A stretch of 64,000 bases of DNA from contig NZ_JAVDDX010000001.1 of assembly GCF_030848575.1 (NCBI RefSeq), positions 682,001 through 746,000 of the forward strand, read 5' to 3'. Below, piece after piece: positions 33,835 through 42,132 of this stretch. A program made the translations under genes and the position numbers. The notes beneath the pieces were generated by a model that was given only the letters and a program-made list of their open reading frames with translations, did not search any database and was not told the DNA's origin. This stretch comes from Haloarcula sp. H-GB4 (lineage in GTDB: Archaea > Halobacteriota > Halobacteria > Halobacteriales > Haloarculaceae). Position 1 is the stretch's first letter, and each line of letters starts with the position of its first letter.

Positions 33835-34407
33835 TTACGAGGACTGTTCCTCGCGCCGGACGAACAGCCGGTACTTCAGGTCATCGTCCTGTAGCTCTTC
33901 GAGTATCCGCTCGACAAGCGTCTCCTTGGGGCTGTGGAGGCCACTAACGCGCTCTTCGAGGTCTTCGAAGCTCTGGAAGGGCTTTCGCTTTCGCTCATCG
34001 AGAATCGTGTTCCGGAGCTTCTTCCCGATGCCCGGCAGAAGGTTCAGCTGGTGGAGCCGCAGCGTGATCGGCTGGGCGTCGTTGTAGAAGTCGACGAACC
34101 GCTGCTCGTTTGCCTCGACGACTTCCTCGACGGCGTAGTCGAGTTCCGAGCGGGCACCACTCGGGATGTCCTCGAATTCGACTTCGGTCACGCGGCCGAA
34201 CTCCGTCAGGTCGATGCGGTCACCAAACGCGATATCAACGTCCTTGTCCGCAAGCTGCAGCTCGTAAATGTAGAATTCATCGATGTCGAGTGCGTACGCA
34301 AGCGGCTCCTTCTGGTGCTGTGGCCGGTCGTCTCCGGGCCGCCCATGCGGGAGGACATCGAGGACAGCCGCCATCATAGTGTCGCCGCCGCTCTCCGATT
34401 CAGTCAT
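33835..34407 (-). CDS. DUF655 family protein
   Basis: A 190-residue conserved archaeal protein. The N-terminal part resembles an OB-type barrel (YIYELQLADKDVDIAFGDRIDL), and the C-terminal part has the helix-hairpin-helix LRLHQLNLLPGIGKKLRNTILDERKRKPF, a nucleic acid-binding element. ATG 34407 is chosen because minus-strand TTAAGT near 34432-34437 lies 27 bases upstream; an earlier ATG is in the promoter. Its standing place between RpoF and KsgA suggests a part in RNA metabolism, but no reaction is known. Confidence 0.88.
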   Translation of the reverse strand: MTESESGGDTMMAAVLDVLPHGRPGDDRPQHQKEPLAYALDIDEFYIYELQLADKDVDIAFGDRIDLTEFGRVTEVEFEDIPSGARSELDYAVEEVVEANEQRFVDFYNDAQPITLRLHQLNLLPGIGKKLRNTILDERKRKPFQSFEDLEERVSGLHSPKETLVERILEELQDDDLKYRLFVRREEQSS

Positions 34408-34586
34408 GTCAGGCAGTACGAGCAGAGCACACTTAATGCCGGTGGATGCCCCGAACCGCTCCACGGGACGCCGTCGCTATCTTCGTGTTCGGCTCACAGC
34501 AACGGACAGCGACTCCCGTTGGCATGGCTAACCGCCGGCGAAATCAGAGAACAGAGCGACGGGCAGCCAAACTGACGAGCCCCTCG

Positions 34587-34943
34587 TTACGCGTACTGCT
34601 TGACGATGTTGAGGATATCGTCGAGTTCGTCGCCGTCGAGCGTGTACCGCTCCTGTGCGAACACAGCCCGGAGCTCGTCGCGGTCCAGCGGTCGGAGGTT
34701 CGCGATCTTGTAGGCCGTCGGCGTGTCGACCTTTTCGAGCTCTTCGAGCTCTTCGACCAGTTGTAGCGACTCCTCAGGGTCGAGGAGGGCAAACCGGTTG
34801 ACGTGCTCGATAGCTCGCTTGAGCTCGTAGCGCATCTCACGGTCCTCCTCGGCAGCCCGCTCCATCTCGAGGTCTTCGAGTATCTCCTTGGTCTCCGCGA
34901 CCGTCAGGAACTCCTCACTGACTTTTTCTTTAAATATCGTCAT
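34587..34943 (-). CDS. rpoF: DNA-directed RNA polymerase subunit F (Rpb4)
   Basis: The archaeal Rpb4 homologue, which joins with subunit E (Rpb7) to form the stalk of RNA polymerase used in initiation and termination. The 118-residue, mostly helical, acidic protein carries [32 protein letters not shown], and the HRDC-like end [33 protein letters not shown]. Its start overlaps the L21e stop by four bases (ATGA). About 180 bases separate it from DUF655, which has its own promoter. Confidence 0.95.
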   Translation of the reverse strand: MTIFKEKVSEEFLTVAETKEILEDLEMERAAEEDREMRYELKRAIEHVNRFALLDPEESLQLVEELEELEKVDTPTAYKIANLRPLDRDELRAVFAQERYTLDGDELDDILNIVKQYA

Positions 34944-35230
34944 TCTTGCCGGCGCAGGTGCGCAGCGGTGACGATGATGGTTTTCTCTTTGCCACCGTCG
35001 ACGATATCGACCTTGTACGCGTCACCCTGCTTCCCCTCGACGGTTCCGGTCTGGCCGTCGAACCGCGGGTGGAAGCGCCCGTTCGGCACGGACGGGTCGA
35101 TCTTGAGGTGGACTTTCTCGCCGTCGTCAAACTCTTCGACGGCGCGCTGGGGCGGCGAGGTGCCGCGGTCGCGGGGCTTGTTCTTGAGCTTGTCTCGTGT
35201 TCCTTCGAGAGGTCCGTTTGAACTAGGCAT
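34940..35230 (-). CDS. rpl21e: 50S ribosomal protein L21e
   Basis: A 96-residue large-subunit protein found only in archaea and eukaryotes. The sequence [23 protein letters not shown], followed by [32 protein letters not shown] and [21 protein letters not shown], is diagnostic. A purine-rich GGAG lies about nine bases before the start and a minus-strand TATA (GTTTTATTA, 35257-35265) about 30 bases before, so either leaderless or short-leader initiation is possible. It heads the RpoF gene with coupled translation. Confidence 0.96.
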   Translation of the reverse strand: MPSSNGPLEGTRDKLKNKPRDRGTSPPQRAVEEFDDGEKVHLKIDPSVPNGRFHPRFDGQTGTVEGKQGDAYKVDIVDGGKEKTIIVTAAHLRRQE

Positions 35231-35343
35231 TCTTGCTCTCCGCTAATCCGGTCGCCCTAATAAAACGTGCGTTCCGTGACTGTCACCAGCCACGCGTTTG
35301 CAGTTGCTACGGAGCCGAGTAGAAAACTACGGTGACGAGTCGA

Positions 35344-35610
35344 TTACAGGCGACCGGTGCTCTCGATGGAGACCGACTCGACGTCATCGACGTTCGCAAA
35401 GGCTTCTTCGACGGCTTCCGTGCCACCAGTGTCGTCAGGGACGATGACCGTCGGCGTCAGCGCGACGAGACCGAAGGCGACGTCCTCGCGCTCGAACCCG
35501 TTGATCTTCGTTCCTTCGGGAAGCACACCCTCGAGACGCTCCTGCAGGTCGTCGAGGTCGACTTCGGGACTCTCCGGCATGACCTTGATCTTGGCTGCTA
35601 CTTTCCCCAT
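35344..35610 (-). CDS. ef1b: Translation elongation factor 1-beta (aEF-1beta)
   Basis: The GDP-GTP exchange factor for EF-1alpha. The 88-residue protein [21 protein letters not shown]... with [27 protein letters not shown] and the C-terminal [14 protein letters not shown] matches the archaeal family in length and ferredoxin-like alpha/beta pattern. ATG 35610 is two bases downstream of the stop of the zinc micro-protein, so the two form a tight operon. A longer in-frame extension runs through the zinc protein gene in another frame and is rejected. Confidence 0.95.
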   Translation of the reverse strand: MGKVAAKIKVMPESPEVDLDDLQERLEGVLPEGTKINGFEREDVAFGLVALTPTVIVPDDTGGTEAVEEAFANVDDVESVSIESTGRL

Positions 35611-35612
35611 TG

Positions 35613-35792
35613 TTATGGCCCCATGAAGCCGCAGTCCGGGCATTTGTAGAGGTTGCTCTGCTTCCGGCAGGTGGCACAGCGGTAGATCTGCTGGCCACAG
35701 TCCGGGCACTTGAACGCGGCGGCGTTCGTGCCGGCGATGTTGATGCCACACGAGACGCACTTGCGCGCCTGTTTCTGTTGGCTCTCGCTCAT
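35613..35792 (-). CDS. Four-knuckle zinc finger micro-protein (HVO_2753-like)
   Basis: A 59-residue protein with four C(P)xCG-type knuckles: CVSCG, CPDCG, CATC and CPDCG, enough for two zinc sites. It resembles the 59-residue zinc protein HVO_2753 of Haloferax volcanii, reported to bind zinc and to affect swarming and biofilm formation. ATG 35792 is supported by minus-strand TATA-like GTTAAAAG (35815-35822), 26 bases upstream, i.e. a leaderless transcript. The next gene, two bases on, is EF-1beta, so the micro-protein is made from the same mRNA as a translation factor and may itself act on RNA or ribosomes. Confidence 0.9.
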   Translation of the reverse strand: MSESQQKQARKCVSCGINIAGTNAAAFKCPDCGQQIYRCATCRKQSNLYKCPDCGFMGP

Positions 35793-35864
35793 ACCACTCC
35801 GTATCCGACCGCGGCTTTTAACGATTGCCAAATGCGACCGTCACCGCGAGTGACTGCCATGGCC

Positions 35865-36464
35865 CTAGTTCCCGGGCAGAATGTCCCCGAGGGCAGCGCC
35901 GATCGCCATCGGAACGAACGCCACGGCACAGATGCAGGCCGATTCGTAGACGACCGCGGGGTCGGTCGACCACTCGACGAGCCCCCACCCAGTAAGGAGC
36001 GCGACGGAAACCACAAGTGCTGTTCCGGTGACGCCGACAAGTCGCCGCGGCACGATTCCCAGTATCCGGTTCGCCACTCGAACATCCTGAAAGTCGGCGA
36101 CGTACAGAATCGAGATGACCAACGCGATGGCGATGGCGACTGTCGCGACGAGATACAGCGGGTGTTGGGCGATGTGTAGCCCAGCATCGACCGTCCCGCC
36201 TTCGACGGCCATCGGAATCCCGAACAACAGCGAGCCAAGCAGCGCTTCCGCAAGGTCGGACCGGCCAAAGCCCCAGACGACCCGGCCAAAGGTCGCAGGC
36301 TCGTGGTCCTGTGAATCGGCGGCCGCACGCATCGCGTCACGGACCTGTCGTCGCTCGTCCTCTGAGTCGACGAGCTGTTCCAGTTCCTGGAGTTCATCGA
36401 ACAGCGTTGCGAACTCGTCGTCCTCGGTGTCTCGTTCGGCTGGTGAGTCTTCCTGCGTGCTCAT
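35865..36464 (-). CDS. DUF2391 family membrane protein
   Basis: A 199-residue protein with an acidic, coiled cytoplasmic N-terminus (about 55 residues, FATLFDELQELEQLVDSEDE) and four hydrophobic segments, including LAEALLGSLLFGIPMAVEGGT, YLVATVAIAIALVISILYVA and a C-terminal AVAFVPMAIGAALGDILPG. This matches the DUF2391 integral membrane family. Function unknown. Its start overlaps the stop of the upstream dehydrogenase-like gene by four bases, so the two are probably co-translated. Confidence 0.82.
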   Translation of the reverse strand: MSTQEDSPAERDTEDDEFATLFDELQELEQLVDSEDERRQVRDAMRAAADSQDHEPATFGRVVWGFGRSDLAEALLGSLLFGIPMAVEGGTVDAGLHIAQHPLYLVATVAIAIALVISILYVADFQDVRVANRILGIVPRRLVGVTGTALVVSVALLTGWGLVEWSTDPAVVYESACICAVAFVPMAIGAALGDILPGN

Positions 36465-37333
36465 CTGAGATCGGGCTCACTATCTCGCGTTGGCACGTCC
36501 GGGTCCGGGTCGGCACCGGCCGCCGGAGTGCCGTCTTCCCAGACGTAGAATCCCTCGCCGGTGACAGCACCTCGCTGTCCATCTTCGACCTTCCGACGGA
36601 GCAACGCTGGCGGCTCGAACCGCTCGTCGAGCCGGTCAGCGAGGTCTTCGAGCGCTGTGAGCACCGTTTCCAGCCCGTGCCGGTCGGCGCGAACGAGCGG
36701 CCCGTCGCGGTCTGAATCACCACGCTCGAACGTCCGGTCGATATCACGAACCCCGGCGACACCATCCTCAACCATCCGGACCGCCTCAGCGATAGTAGCG
36801 AGTTCGAGGCGGAGCGCGGCGAACCCGGGTGTGTCTCGCACAACGACCGGTGATGCGTCCAGACTTTCGACGAAGTCAGTGACTCGGTCGCGGGTCGCCG
36901 CTGTCGTCTGCTCGGCGATGACGACCTCGACGATAGCGCCGTCCGGCGGGTCGACAAGGTTGAGGCCGACGGCACGGTCCGGACTCCGCAGACCAGTAGC
37001 GACGGCAGTTACCGACAGCGACGTGTCGCTGACGGCGATGAGCGTCTCATCCTCGACCATGGTCTCAGTTTCGGCGACCACCTCCCGATGGCTGTCCGTC
37101 CCGCCAGCGGTTGCGTCGATGACGATGTCGCTGCCGTTGACAGCGCTTTCGAGCCCGGTGGTTCCGTCGATACCGGCCGAGACGTCCCCGTTGAGTGCGC
37201 GTCGAATCTCGTCGACCCGGTCCATCACGTCCGACGCATCCGTTCCCCGGAGACGCACTTCGTGGCCCGCACGGACACATCGCTGTGCGATATTCCGCCC
37301 CCGCTGTCCGGTTCCGAGTACGGCCACAATCAT
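36461..37333 (-). CDS. 3-hydroxyacyl-CoA dehydrogenase family protein
   Basis: A 290-residue NAD-dependent oxidoreductase. The N-terminal Rossmann motif is VAVLGTGQRGRNIAQRCVRAGHEV, and the C-terminal helical domain includes VVVRDTPGFAALRLELATIAEAVRMVEDG, as in 3-hydroxybutyryl-CoA dehydrogenases. The usual catalytic His-Glu pair is not clear: the stretch that should carry HFFNP-like sequence reads GLNLVDPPDGAIVEVV. It may thus be a divergent or inactive family member. ATGA overlap couples it to the DUF2391 membrane protein. Confidence 0.8.
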   Translation of the reverse strand: MIVAVLGTGQRGRNIAQRCVRAGHEVRLRGTDASDVMDRVDEIRRALNGDVSAGIDGTTGLESAVNGSDIVIDATAGGTDSHREVVAETETMVEDETLIAVSDTSLSVTAVATGLRSPDRAVGLNLVDPPDGAIVEVVIAEQTTAATRDRVTDFVESLDASPVVVRDTPGFAALRLELATIAEAVRMVEDGVAGVRDIDRTFERGDSDRDGPLVRADRHGLETVLTALEDLADRLDERFEPPALLRRKVEDGQRGAVTGEGFYVWEDGTPAAGADPDPDVPTRDSEPDLR

Positions 37334-37469
37334 GACAGTACCACCGCACTCCCGGCGTTAATCCTTTACGCCGCGGTCTGCCCTCTCCGCCCTGTACCGC
37401 TTGTAGGCTGGACAGCGTGACTGGAGCAACGGCAGTACGCTTTTTTCGACACCGGCTGTACCGCCGCGT

Positions 37470-38438
37470 ATGGACATTGGTGTACTGACGGTTCCCTTGG
37501 GCGGGCAGTCGCTCGACGAGGCGCTGGCGTATCTCAGCGACCTAGGTGTCAACGCGGTCGAACTGGGGTGTGGTGGTTTCCCCGGGGACGACCACCTCGA
37601 CCGGCAGGCGTATCTCGACGACGAGGAGAAACAGGCTGAACTTGAGACGCTTTTAGGCGAACACGACCTTCGGGTGAGCGCGCTGGCGACACACAACAAT
37701 CCGCTCCATCCCGATGACGAACGTGCCGCCGAGGCCGACCGGGAACTCCGGGAGACGATCCGGCTGGCCGACCAGCTCGGCGTGAACACCGTCACGGGGT
37801 TCTCGGGCTTGCCTGCTGGCGGCCCGAACGACGAGGTCCCGAACTGGATCACTGCGCCCTGGCCGACCGAACACGCCGACGCTCACGAGTACCAGTGGCG
37901 CGTCGCCGACGAGTACTGGTCGGACCTCGCGGCTCACGCGGGCGCACATGATGTCGATGTCGCCATCGAGATGCATCCCAATATGTTGGTGTACGAACCG
38001 CGCGGCCTGCTGGAACTGCGCCGCCGGACGAACGACCGCATCGGCGCGAACTTCGACCCGTCGCATCTGTACTGGCAGGGCATCGACGTGACCGAGGCCA
38101 TCCGACTGCTCGGCGAGCACGACGCCATCCACCACGTCCACGCCAAGGACACGAAGGTCTACGAATCAAACGCCCGCAAGAAAGGCGTGCTCGACACCGC
38201 GCCGTATACGGACGAGGCAGACCGGTCGTGGCTGTTCCGCTCCATCGGCTACGGTCACGACGAGTCCCACTGGAAAGACGTGGTGTCGACGCTACGGATG
38301 GTCGGCTACGACGGCGCGCTCTCTATCGAACACGAGGACTCGCTGACCAGCGCCCGCGAGGGTCTGGAGAAAGCAGTCGACGTGCTCGACCGCGCCGTCT
38401 TCGAGACCCAGCCCGGCGACGCCTACTGGGCTGAGTAA
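37470..38438 (+). CDS. Sugar phosphate isomerase/epimerase (xylose isomerase-like barrel)
   Basis: A 322-residue AP-endonuclease-2-type TIM barrel that isomerises or epimerises a sugar or inositol derivative with a divalent metal. Features are LGVNAVELGCGGFPGDDHLD, VNTVTGFSGLP, VAIEMHPNMLVYEP (metal Glu), GANFDPSHLYWQGID (metal Asp), HHVHAKDTK and ALSIEHEDS (metal Glu), so the site is intact. ATG 37470 follows a TTTTTT box by about 26 bases. A Gfo/Idh-type oxidoreductase lies 1.3 kb downstream; these two families often act on the same sugar or inositol, but an AIM24 gene and a CBS gene intervene. Confidence 0.88.
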   Translation: MDIGVLTVPLGGQSLDEALAYLSDLGVNAVELGCGGFPGDDHLDRQAYLDDEEKQAELETLLGEHDLRVSALATHNNPLHPDDERAAEADRELRETIRLADQLGVNTVTGFSGLPAGGPNDEVPNWITAPWPTEHADAHEYQWRVADEYWSDLAAHAGAHDVDVAIEMHPNMLVYEPRGLLELRRRTNDRIGANFDPSHLYWQGIDVTEAIRLLGEHDAIHHVHAKDTKVYESNARKKGVLDTAPYTDEADRSWLFRSIGYGHDESHWKDVVSTLRMVGYDGALSIEHEDSLTSAREGLEKAVDVLDRAVFETQPGDAYWAE

Positions 38439-38478
38439 GCAATAGAACCAGCGAAACGGCTTTCTCCGACACTTAGGC

Positions 38479-38502
38479 TTATATAGTATCTGTGAGATAC
38501 TA
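38479..38502. promoter_or_regulatory. TATA box followed by a perfect 19-base palindrome upstream of AIM24
   Basis: The TATA element CTTATAT (38478-38484) runs directly into TAGTATCT-GTG-AGATACTA (38484-38502), 8-base arms with a 3-base centre. The palindrome covers the expected transcription start region, about 30-50 bases before ATG 38533. This is the geometry of a repressor operator, and no terminator role is likely because no gene ends here. Confidence 0.55.
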
Positions 38503-38532
38503 CGACTGGACTATCCCATCCAGTGACACGAT

Positions 38533-39246
38533 ATGGACATCGAACTCACCCACAAACCCTCGTATACGCACGTCCGCGCTTCCCTCGACAGCGGCGAATC
38601 GATACTCGCCGAACCCGGCGCGATGGTCAGCCACTCGCCGACTATCGAAATCGAAACGACGACGAGCCGGGACGGCCTCCTCAGCTCCGCGAAGTCGATG
38701 CTTGGCGGCGAGTCGCTGCTCGCAAACGAGTTCACCGCCCGGGGCGGCCCCGGAACGGTCACTCTCGCGCCGCCGACGCCGGGTGACGTCCACCACCACG
38801 AGCTCACAGGCGAGACGCTGTACGCTGTCGATGGGGCGTTTCTGGCGGCCGACCCCGACATCGATATCGACTCCGAGTTCGGCGGTATCAAGTCGATGCT
38901 GGCCGGTGCAAGTATCACGCCGCTGGCGCTGAAAGGGACTGGGAACGTTCTCATCGAGGCGTTCGGTGGGCTGGAGACCGTCGACCTCGACGCCGGTGAG
39001 TCCTACACTGTCGACAACGACCACGTCGTCGCCTGGGAGGAGTCGGTCAACTTCGACGCCCATCGCGTCGGCGGACTGAAGTCGACGGTCCTCAGCGGTG
39101 AGGGCCTCGTGATGGATTTCACCGGCCCCGGAACGGTCTGGTACCAGACACGTGGCCTCTCCTCGTTCACCTCGGCCATCGCGGACGCGCTGCCCGGGAC
39201 AGGTGACAACGGCGGTAACTCAACCGGTATAGACGACTTCATCTGA
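38533..39246 (+). CDS. AIM24 / TIGR00266 family protein
   Basis: A 237-residue beta-rich protein of the AIM24 family: LDSGESILAEPGAMVSHSP at the N-terminus, MLGGESLLANEFTARGGPGTVTLAPPTPGDV, FLAADPDIDIDSEFGGIKSMLAG and the C-terminal GPGTVWYQTRG. Each half is a variant of the same tryptophan-RNA-binding-like barrel. Bacterial and archaeal members have no proven activity; yeast AIM24 is a mitochondrial inner-membrane organiser. The start is clear and the gene is preceded by a TATA box with a perfect palindrome, indicating its own tight regulation. Confidence 0.9.
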   Translation: MDIELTHKPSYTHVRASLDSGESILAEPGAMVSHSPTIEIETTTSRDGLLSSAKSMLGGESLLANEFTARGGPGTVTLAPPTPGDVHHHELTGETLYAVDGAFLAADPDIDIDSEFGGIKSMLAGASITPLALKGTGNVLIEAFGGLETVDLDAGESYTVDNDHVVAWEESVNFDAHRVGGLKSTVLSGEGLVMDFTGPGTVWYQTRGLSSFTSAIADALPGTGDNGGNSTGIDDFI

Positions 39247-39280
39247 GTCCCGTCGGAAGTCCGCCGAAGAACAGCCGCGT

Positions 39281-39661
39281 TCAGGAGAGCGCTTGCGTGA
39301 TGTCCGTCGACGAAACCATCCCGACGTAGTCCTGGTGTTCGTCAATGACTGGAAGGTGCTTGATATCGTAGGTCGTCATCATCGCTGCCGCTTCGCCCAG
39401 TTCGAGCGAGGTCGTCACCCGCTCGACCGGAGCCGTCATCACGTCATCAACGGTCGCCGACGAGAGGTCTTTCCCGGTCGCGACGGCATCGACAATGTCG
39501 GTGGTGGTGATGATGCCCGCCTCTGCTCCCGGCACGAAGATGCCGTTGATGTTCTGCGCCTGCATCTGCGTCGCGGCCGCTTTGACGGTTTCGTCAGCAG
39601 AAATCGTCTCTAACGGCGTCGACATGATGTCCTCGATACGGACGGTCGTTTCAGTGGCCAT
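39281..39661 (-). CDS. Two-CBS-domain protein
   Basis: A 126-residue protein made only of a pair of CBS domains: VRIEDIMSTPLETISADETVKAAATQM and VDDVMTAPVERVTTSLELGEAAAMM, with KHLPVIDEHQDYVGMVSSTDI at the end. Stand-alone CBS pairs bind adenosine nucleotides (AMP, ATP, SAM) and modulate partner proteins. It lies between, and convergent or divergent to, AIM24 and the Gfo/Idh gene, with no operon partner that would reveal the target. Confidence 0.92.
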   Translation of the reverse strand: MATETTVRIEDIMSTPLETISADETVKAAATQMQAQNINGIFVPGAEAGIITTTDIVDAVATGKDLSSATVDDVMTAPVERVTTSLELGEAAAMMTTYDIKHLPVIDEHQDYVGMVSSTDITQALS

Positions 39662-39763
39662 GGAGTATCAACACGGGCATCCGGTTTTGGCTTTTCCCTC
39701 GGCGCGGCCCGCCGCCCTGCCGTCACCATGAGCATTATCTCGGCCCCGAGTGAACAGTCGGCT

Positions 39764-40873
39764 ATGACCCTCGATATCGGCATGCTCGGCTATCGGTTTA
39801 TGGGCAAGGCTCACGCAAACGCGCTGGACCGCCTGCCCATGTTCTTCCCCGAAGCGCCCGCCGTCAACAAGGACGTGCTCGTCGGCCGCGACGAAGACGC
39901 GCTGGCCGACGCGGCCGACCAGTTCGGTTTCGACCGGATCGCAACGGACTGGCAGGATATCGTCGACGAGGTGGACGTGTTCTATAACCTCGGCCCGAAC
40001 CACATCCACGCCGAGCCGTCCATCGCGGCACTGGAGGCCGGTACGCCGACGTTCTGTGAGAAGCCACTCGCACCCACGCTCGATACGGCTGAGGAAATGG
40101 CCGAGGCCGCTGCTGACGCTGACGTGCCCGCAGGGGCGGCCTTCAATTACCGGTTTGTTCCGGCCATCCAGTACGCGAAGGGGCTCATTGACGACGGCGT
40201 CCTCGGCGAAATTCATCACTTCCGCGGCCAGTATCTTCAGGACTGGCTGGTCGACCCAGAGGCACCGTGGTCCTGGCGCAACGACGAGGAGATGGCCGGC
40301 AGCGGGGCACTCGGCGACCTCGGGTCGCATACCGTCGACCTGGCCCGGTTCCTGCTCGGCGACGCCGCCGGGGAGATAACAGACGTGAGCGGGCACCTCC
40401 GAACGTTCACCGAGGAGCGCCCTGTGGAGGGCAGCGACGAGACGCGCCCGGTGACTGTCGACGACGCCTACAGCGCCCAGATCGCGTTCGACGGCGGCAC
40501 GATGGGAACACTAGAAGCGTCCCGCGTCGCCAACGGACACAAGAACGCCCACACCATCGAAATCGAGGGGTCGAAGGGTGCAATCAAGTTCGACCTCGAG
40601 CGGCTGAACGAACTGCAGGTCCTCACAGAGGGCGACCGGGGCTTCCAGCAGGTGCTCATCACGGACGAAGACGACCCCTACGTCGACCACTGGTGGCCCC
40701 CCGGCCACGTAATCGGCTGGGAGCACACGTTCGTCCACGAGAACTGCGAGTTCCTCTCGGCCGTGGCCGACGGTGGGCCACAGGAGCCGTCCTTCGCCGA
40801 CGGCCTCGCCGCACAGCGAGTCCTCGACGCTATCGAGCGAAGCGACGCCCGCGGCGAGTGGGTCAGCCTGTAG
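39764..40873 (+). CDS. Gfo/Idh/MocA family oxidoreductase
   Basis: A 369-residue NAD(P)-dependent sugar or inositol dehydrogenase. The nucleotide site reads DIGMLGYRFMGKAHANAL, an archaeal variant of GxGxxG, and FCEKPLAPTLDTAEEMAEAA carries the catalytic Lys of the EKP motif; GSGALGDLGSHTVDLARFLLG is the usual substrate-side signature. ATG 39764 is chosen since an ATTATC box lies about 30 bases upstream; ATG 39728 is the longer option. A possible pathway partner is the xylose isomerase-like protein encoded upstream. Confidence 0.9.
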   Translation: MTLDIGMLGYRFMGKAHANALDRLPMFFPEAPAVNKDVLVGRDEDALADAADQFGFDRIATDWQDIVDEVDVFYNLGPNHIHAEPSIAALEAGTPTFCEKPLAPTLDTAEEMAEAAADADVPAGAAFNYRFVPAIQYAKGLIDDGVLGEIHHFRGQYLQDWLVDPEAPWSWRNDEEMAGSGALGDLGSHTVDLARFLLGDAAGEITDVSGHLRTFTEERPVEGSDETRPVTVDDAYSAQIAFDGGTMGTLEASRVANGHKNAHTIEIEGSKGAIKFDLERLNELQVLTEGDRGFQQVLITDEDDPYVDHWWPPGHVIGWEHTFVHENCEFLSAVADGGPQEPSFADGLAAQRVLDAIERSDARGEWVSL

Positions 40874-40920
40874 GGCCGCGAACCGAAACCCCCTTTCGGC
40901 GGCCACTGGTAGGAACTGGC

Positions 40921-42102
40921 ATGCTCTCTATCGCGCTGGCCGGGAAACCGAACGCCGGCAAGTCTACTTTCTACAAGGCGGCGACGATGGCCGACGTGGA
41001 CGTGGGGAACTACCCATTCACGACCATCGATGCCAACCGCGGAGTCAGCCACGTCCGAACGGAGTGCCCCTGTCTCGACCGGGAGGACCGCTGTGGTGAC
41101 GACAACTGCCGGGATGGTAAGCGCTACGTCCCGGTGGAACTCATCGACGTGGCCGGCCTCGTTCCCGGCGCACACGAGGGCCGTGGCCTCGGGAATCAGT
41201 TCCTCGACGAACTGTCGACCGCCGACGTAATTCTCAACGTCGTCGACGCCTCCGGCGGGACTGACGCCGAGGGCGAACCAGTCGAAGTCGGCGAGCACGA
41301 CCCTGTCGAGGATGTCCACTTCATCGAAGAGGAGATGGACCTGTGGATCGCCAGCATCGTCGAGCGCAACTGGGAGTCAATCGAACGCCAGTCCCGCTCG
41401 CCGGATTTCAAACTCGACGAGTCGCTCGTGGACATGCTGGCCGGCGTCGGAGCCTCCGAACTTGACGTGGCGCGGACGCTGCGGGACCTGGAGTATCCCG
41501 AGGACCCCATCGCCTGGACCGACGAGCACCGCAAGGCGCTGGCGACGGAGATCCGCCAGCGGACGAAGCCGCTCGTCGTCGTTGCGAACAAGGCCGATAT
41601 CGCCCCGGAGGGGAACATCGAGGCCCTGCAGGAGGCTGCTGACGTGGTCGTGCCCGCGACGGCCGACGGCGAACTCGCACTGCGCAACGCGGCGCAGGCG
41701 GGGGTCATCGACTACGACCCGGGCGACCCGGACTTCGATATCGTCGGCGACGTGAGCGACCAGCAACGAGAGGGGTTGAACCGCATCCGTGACGTGATGG
41801 ACGAGTGGGGCGGCACCGGCGTTCAGGGCTCGCTTGACACTGCTGTTTACGACCTGCTCGACCATCTGACGGCCTACCCTGTCCAGAACGAAACGCACTG
41901 GACCGACGGGCAGGAGAACGTCCTCCCCGACGCGTTCTTGCTACGGCAGGGTGCGACGCCAAAAGACCTCGCCTATGCCGTCCACTCGGACATCGGCGAC
42001 GGCTACATCCACGCCGTCGATGCTCGTGAGAACCGGCGTATCAGCGACGAGACGGAACTCGAAGAGGGAGCGGTCATCAAAATCGTCAGCGACGCGAACT
42101 GA
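40921..42102 (+). CDS. ychF: Archaeal YchF/OLA1-like GTPase with TGS domain
   Basis: A 393-residue OBG-family P-loop protein. G1 is GKPNAGKST, G2/G3 include NYPFTTIDANRG and IDVAGLVPGAHEGRGLGN, and G4 is VVANKAD. Bacterial and eukaryotic YchF/OLA1 have a changed G4 (NxxE) that favours ATP; the NKAD here predicts GTP. A Cys-rich insert (CPCLDREDRCGDDNC) follows G2 and may bind zinc. The C-terminal TGS domain includes FLLRQGATPKDLAYAVHSDIGDG. The family binds ribosomes. ATG 40921 is used, as the long upstream in-frame extension lies antisense-like within the previous gene. Confidence 0.92.
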   Translation: MLSIALAGKPNAGKSTFYKAATMADVDVGNYPFTTIDANRGVSHVRTECPCLDREDRCGDDNCRDGKRYVPVELIDVAGLVPGAHEGRGLGNQFLDELSTADVILNVVDASGGTDAEGEPVEVGEHDPVEDVHFIEEEMDLWIASIVERNWESIERQSRSPDFKLDESLVDMLAGVGASELDVARTLRDLEYPEDPIAWTDEHRKALATEIRQRTKPLVVVANKADIAPEGNIEALQEAADVVVPATADGELALRNAAQAGVIDYDPGDPDFDIVGDVSDQQREGLNRIRDVMDEWGGTGVQGSLDTAVYDLLDHLTAYPVQNETHWTDGQENVLPDAFLLRQGATPKDLAYAVHSDIGDGYIHAVDARENRRISDETELEEGAVIKIVSDAN

Positions 42103-42132
42103 GGTTCTTGGCCCGTTACGACACGCTCGTTT

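Noticed and set aside
40267-40920. Long in-frame extension upstream of the YchF-like GTPase
   Set aside because: It overlaps the Gfo/Idh gene in another frame, is Arg-rich and unlike haloarchaeal proteins; the GTPase starts normally at ATG 40921.
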